Origin: an uncultured bacterium
Lineage (GTDB): Bacteria > Bdellovibrionota_C > UBA2361 > SZUA-149 > CALKYB01
Reading direction: 5' to 3'
Assembly (NCBI GenBank): GCA_938003565.1
Contig: CALKYB010000343.1
Location: 1 to 16,598, forward strand
DNA: 16,598 bases
A model generated the notes under the pieces. It did not search any database and was not told where the DNA came from. It was given only the letters and a program-made list of their open reading frames with translations. Below, piece after piece: positions 14,296-16,598 of this stretch (position 1 is its first letter; the number at the start of each line of letters is the position of its first letter). The translations under genes were made by a program, and so were the position numbers.

Positions 14296-14898
14296 ATGAA
14301 AATATTGGTTAGGTTAGTCGGACCTCTCATCCTGTTCGCGGCTTCAACAGCCTCCGAGAGTTCCGAGTTGTTGGACTTATGCGAAGAGCTCAATTGTCGC
14401 CACGAAATAATTACAAATGTAGTACCCAACGACATGTTGCCTCTTGGGAATGAGCAAGAACAAGTGACAAAGTTGGCGGTAAATCTGATTTGCGAAGAAT
14501 CGGACGAGCTTTGCTCCATTTTAACAAGTTATCGATATATTTCGACAACACCCGAAATAATCCAATCCTTCCAGGATAGACCCTGTCAATCAACAGTGCC
14601 TCACCACGACGGCCTTCCTAGTTTCCTGGTTGGTCGTCCAAATCAATCCCTTTCCGAAATGATTCACTGTTTGGCTGAAACACCGCAATTCCTGCAAGCT
14701 ACTATAAAAGGTGGTGCATGCAGGCCTGAATACCGAGATGCAATGTTTAACTCCAAAGTGATCGGTGGCAAAATTGTTGAGTATGTGGAAGCCAAGTTAG
14801 GAAAAGATAATCCAGAGTTTAATACCTTCAAACTCGAAATGGAGAGTTGGTTCACAACCCACGATAACAACATTTCACGATTCGATATCAACTGCTAG
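14296..14898 (+). CDS. Secreted eight-cysteine protein of unknown function
   Basis: I do not recognise this protein. It has 200 residues in the form starting at the ATG at 14296. A signal peptide is clear (MKILVR, then LVGPLILFAA, cut near STA-SES at about residue 19-22), so it should be periplasmic or secreted. Eight cysteines, at 29, 34, 66, 73, 97, 125, 142 and 200 (the last residue), suggest up to four disulphides. There is no lipobox, no CXXC redox motif, and no membrane segment after the signal. The predicted helices are acidic and amphipathic (EAKLGKDNPEFNTFKLEMESW). An in-frame GTG at 14245 would extend it by 17 residues, but that start lies inside the hairpin and would bury the signal peptide. 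It stands alone between leuS and a two-way terminator, with its own candidate promoter and a ribosome binding site held in a hairpin. Confidence 0.75.
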   Translation: MKILVRLVGPLILFAASTASESSELLDLCEELNCRHEIITNVVPNDMLPLGNEQEQVTKLAVNLICEESDELCSILTSYRYISTTPEIIQSFQDRPCQSTVPHHDGLPSFLVGRPNQSLSEMIHCLAETPQFLQATIKGGACRPEYRDAMFNSKVIGGKIVEYVEAKLGKDNPEFNTFKLEMESWFTTHDNNISRFDINC

Positions 14899-15106
14899 AA
14901 GCAAAGTCGAGCTAGCACACCGACCAGTTAAAATTGGCAGCAAGGTTTTTACGAATCCTGCTGCCCACTTTTAGACAATCAAATAAATTCAATTTACTAG
15001 TTTAATCCCGAGAGCAGTCATCAAGAACAAAATCAGCATTCCTATGAAGCTATCCTCCGCAAGAAAATTTAACTACATGGGAATAACAAACTACATTTTA
15101 AAACTT
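14899..15106. other. Intergenic region between convergent genes
   Basis: Apart from the terminator hairpin at 14936-14974 this stretch is A+T-rich and shows no convincing gene. On the minus strand a 16-residue hydrophobic open frame (14989-15039) lies downstream of trkH; I do not call it as a gene. Confidence 0.5.
14936..14974. terminator. Candidate two-way terminator between convergent genes
   Basis: GGCAGCA-A-GG (14936-14945) pairs with CC-TGCTGCC (14957-14965): nine pairs, one bulge, 11-nt loop. A short T-run follows on the plus strand (CACTTTT), and on the minus strand the stem is followed by AATTTTAA. It lies 37 nt after the stop of the eight-cysteine gene and 142 nt beyond the trkH stop, so it could end both transcripts. 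The T-runs are short, which keeps the confidence moderate. Confidence 0.5.
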
Positions 15107-16552
15107 CTAAGAACTCCAAAAGTCTGATGTCAAGAGAACCAAAATTGTAAACAGCTCAAGCCTACCCACAATCATACAAAAACTCAGAAGTAGTTTCACA
15201 AAATCGGGAAAATCGGAATAATTTAGCATTGGTCCGGCAGAGCCCAGAGCTGGACCCATATTTGAAAGTGCAGAAATAGTGGTACTTACAGCTGTTATGA
15301 TATCAATCCCCAAAGCAGTTTGAAAAAGACTCACAACCACCACTATCAAACTAAATAAAAAACAATGGCCGAAAATCGCACTTGCAATAGAGGGACTAAC
15401 TCGCTCCCCGCCATGCCTTAGTGGAATCACAGCTCGGGGATGAAGCATTTGGTGAAGCTCCCGAACGCCTTGTTTCATCAACAATAAAACCCGAACACAC
15501 TTTAGCCCCCCAGCAGTTGATCCCGCAGAACCTCCGACAATCATAATCAAAAGAATCATAAACTGAGCAAATGGGGACCACTTAAGATAATCGTATGTCG
15601 CATAACCGGTTGAGCTAACTAAGGTCGATACTTGAAATATACTGTGTCTCAAGGCTTCCGTTATTTCATGCCCGGACTGGGCCCATACGGAGAGAGTCAT
15701 TAAGGCGATAGCTGCAAGAACTATCGTCAAATAGAAACGAAACTCAGGATCCCGGTGAATGCTTATATCTCCCCGGCAAAACAATCTAAAATGCAATACG
15801 AAGTTTACCCCCCCTAAAAACATAAAAAACGACGCGGCCATTTCAATCGGAACGCTATTAAATCCGCCCATACTTGCATTCTTAGTCGAAAAACCTCCGG
15901 TCGACATAGTGGTCAAGGCATGATTAACGGCATCAAAAGGACTCATTCCTAAAAAATAGTAGGTCAAACCAGCAATAACTGTAAACACAACATAGAGAAT
16001 CCAAAGGGCTCGCGCTGTCTCGCTGATTCTGGCTGAAATCTTGTCTGTTTTAGGACCAGGGGCCTCAGCACGGTAAAGGTCCATCCCTCCAACCCCAACC
16101 AAAGGAAGTATCGCGACTGAAAGAACAATTACTCCCATACCTCCCAGGAATTGTATAAGGGAGCGCCAGACTAAAATAGCCGGGGGCAAAGCCTCAATAT
16201 CGCTAACGACAGAGGCCCCTGTTGTAGTAAAACCTGAAGCCGATTCAAACCAGGCATCAATAAAATTCTCAAACGTACCAGAGAAATAAAACGGTAGAGC
16301 ACCTATAACAGTAAAAGAAAGCCAAACGGACGCGACCAAAATAATAGCACCCCGACTTGTAACCCTTCCTGTTGAGTCGGAAAACAGGAAGAACATTGAC
16401 AAGCCTGAGAGAAGGGTCAAACTGGAAGTCCAAATAAATGAAACTTTTGTGGAGTCTCCATAGTAAACGCTCGTTCCAAGTGGAACGACCATAGCGACAC
16501 CTAAAATTACAAATAACAAGCCAAGTGACTTTAGCAGTAAGGGCAAGTTCAT
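15107..16552 (-). CDS. trkH: Trk-type potassium uptake channel subunit TrkH
   Basis: TrkH is the inner-membrane pore of the Trk potassium importer, gated by the cytosolic NAD/ATP-binding subunit TrkA. The 481 residues match E. coli TrkH (483). The four pore-loop/filter segments characteristic of the family are present: TTTGAS at 109-114, STGGF at 217-221, SSTGYA at 313-318 and SNMGPA at 430-435. The intramembrane gating loop after the third repeat is seen as GGSAGSTAGGLK at 340-351. The C-terminal FCMIVGRLELFTILVLL is also typical. The ATG at 16552 gives the normal N-terminus, preceded by AAGAAGAG as ribosome binding site. Only 9 nt separate it from the stop of an upstream frame cut by the window edge, which suggests an operon; trkA would be the expected partner but cannot be confirmed. 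No in-window features indicate regulation. Confidence 0.97.
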   Translation of the reverse strand: MNLPLLLKSLGLLFVILGVAMVVPLGTSVYYGDSTKVSFIWTSSLTLLSGLSMFFLFSDSTGRVTSRGAIILVASVWLSFTVIGALPFYFSGTFENFIDAWFESASGFTTTGASVVSDIEALPPAILVWRSLIQFLGGMGVIVLSVAILPLVGVGGMDLYRAEAPGPKTDKISARISETARALWILYVVFTVIAGLTYYFLGMSPFDAVNHALTTMSTGGFSTKNASMGGFNSVPIEMAASFFMFLGGVNFVLHFRLFCRGDISIHRDPEFRFYLTIVLAAIALMTLSVWAQSGHEITEALRHSIFQVSTLVSSTGYATYDYLKWSPFAQFMILLIMIVGGSAGSTAGGLKCVRVLLLMKQGVRELHQMLHPRAVIPLRHGGERVSPSIASAIFGHCFLFSLIVVVVSLFQTALGIDIITAVSTTISALSNMGPALGSAGPMLNYSDFPDFVKLLLSFCMIVGRLELFTILVLLTSDFWSS

Positions 16553-16561
16553 TACTCTTCT

Positions 16562-16597
16562 TTACTCCTCAGCCACCTTGCCCGACGAAGCTACAAT
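16562..16597 (-). CDS. C-terminal tail of an upstream gene (cut by right edge)
   Basis: One minus-strand frame reads IVASSGKVAEE and stops at TAA (16562-16564), nine nt before the trkH start. Its last codons (GAG GAG) also provide a purine-rich sequence for ribosomes reaching trkH. Eleven residues are too few to identify it; trkA would be the usual neighbour. Another frame stops at about 16569, so even the reading frame is not certain. Confidence 0.3.
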   Translation of the reverse strand: MVASSGKVAEE

Positions 16598-16598
16598 A

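Noticed and set aside
14989..15039. Minus-strand 16-residue hydrophobic peptide (MLILFLMTALGIKLVN) after trkH
   Set aside because: Very short, ribosome binding site (GGAGG) too far from the ATG, and no comparison available; such a frame can arise by chance.
1..16598. CRISPR arrays, tRNA or rRNA genes, integrases or transposases
   Set aside because: No regularly spaced direct repeats, no cloverleaf-like sequence recognised in any gap, and no protein with recombinase or transposase motifs.

Overview
The window looks like chromosome of a Gram-negative bacterium. An LptE-like outer-membrane lipoprotein implies an LPS-bearing outer membrane, and there is a TrkH potassium channel subunit and a Wzx-type flippase. 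Base composition is moderately A+T-rich throughout, and the J-protein, ClpB, LeuRS and TrkH genes look ordinary and vertically inherited. The LptE type and the large secreted multidomain carbohydrate-active protein would suit a free-living, possibly aquatic, deltaproteobacterium-like lineage. That placement is only an impression from reading the proteins.

Layout, left to right. (1) A minus-strand family 2 glycosyltransferase runs off the left edge (1-1231). (2) After a 373-nt gene-free stretch with a good sigma70-like promoter comes a plus-strand chaperone pair: a CbpA-type J-protein (1605-2612) and a ClpB disaggregase lacking its N-terminal domain (2673-4880). (3) A 1307-residue secreted protein (5103-9026) carries a beta-propeller-like N-terminus, three fibronectin III-like modules and two tandem polysaccharide-lyase-14-like domains, both keeping the family's K / SxR / YxY residues. 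(4) A 330-nt gene-free stretch is packed with inverted repeats. One is a close copy of a hairpin found just after clpB, so this hairpin type lies on both sides of the lyase gene. (5) On the minus strand, an lptE-like lipoprotein (10926-11531) is followed by a MOP-family flippase (9357-10832). leuS (11655-14069) is divergent from lptE. (6) A small secreted eight-cysteine protein of unknown function (14296-14898) follows a strong hairpin that pairs with its ribosome binding site. (7) A two-way terminator candidate separates it from minus-strand trkH (15107-16552), which sits tightly behind a gene cut by the right edge.

How they may work together. The J-protein and ClpB would act with DnaK in protein disaggregation. 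The glycosyltransferase, flippase and LptE belong to envelope and surface polysaccharide biogenesis. The large secreted protein is predicted to bind or cleave an acidic polysaccharide such as alginate or glucuronan, either as food or to remodel the cell's own exopolysaccharide. The most unusual signals are the dual PL14 architecture, the dense inverted-repeat element at 9045-9352, and the hairpin over the start of the eight-cysteine gene.
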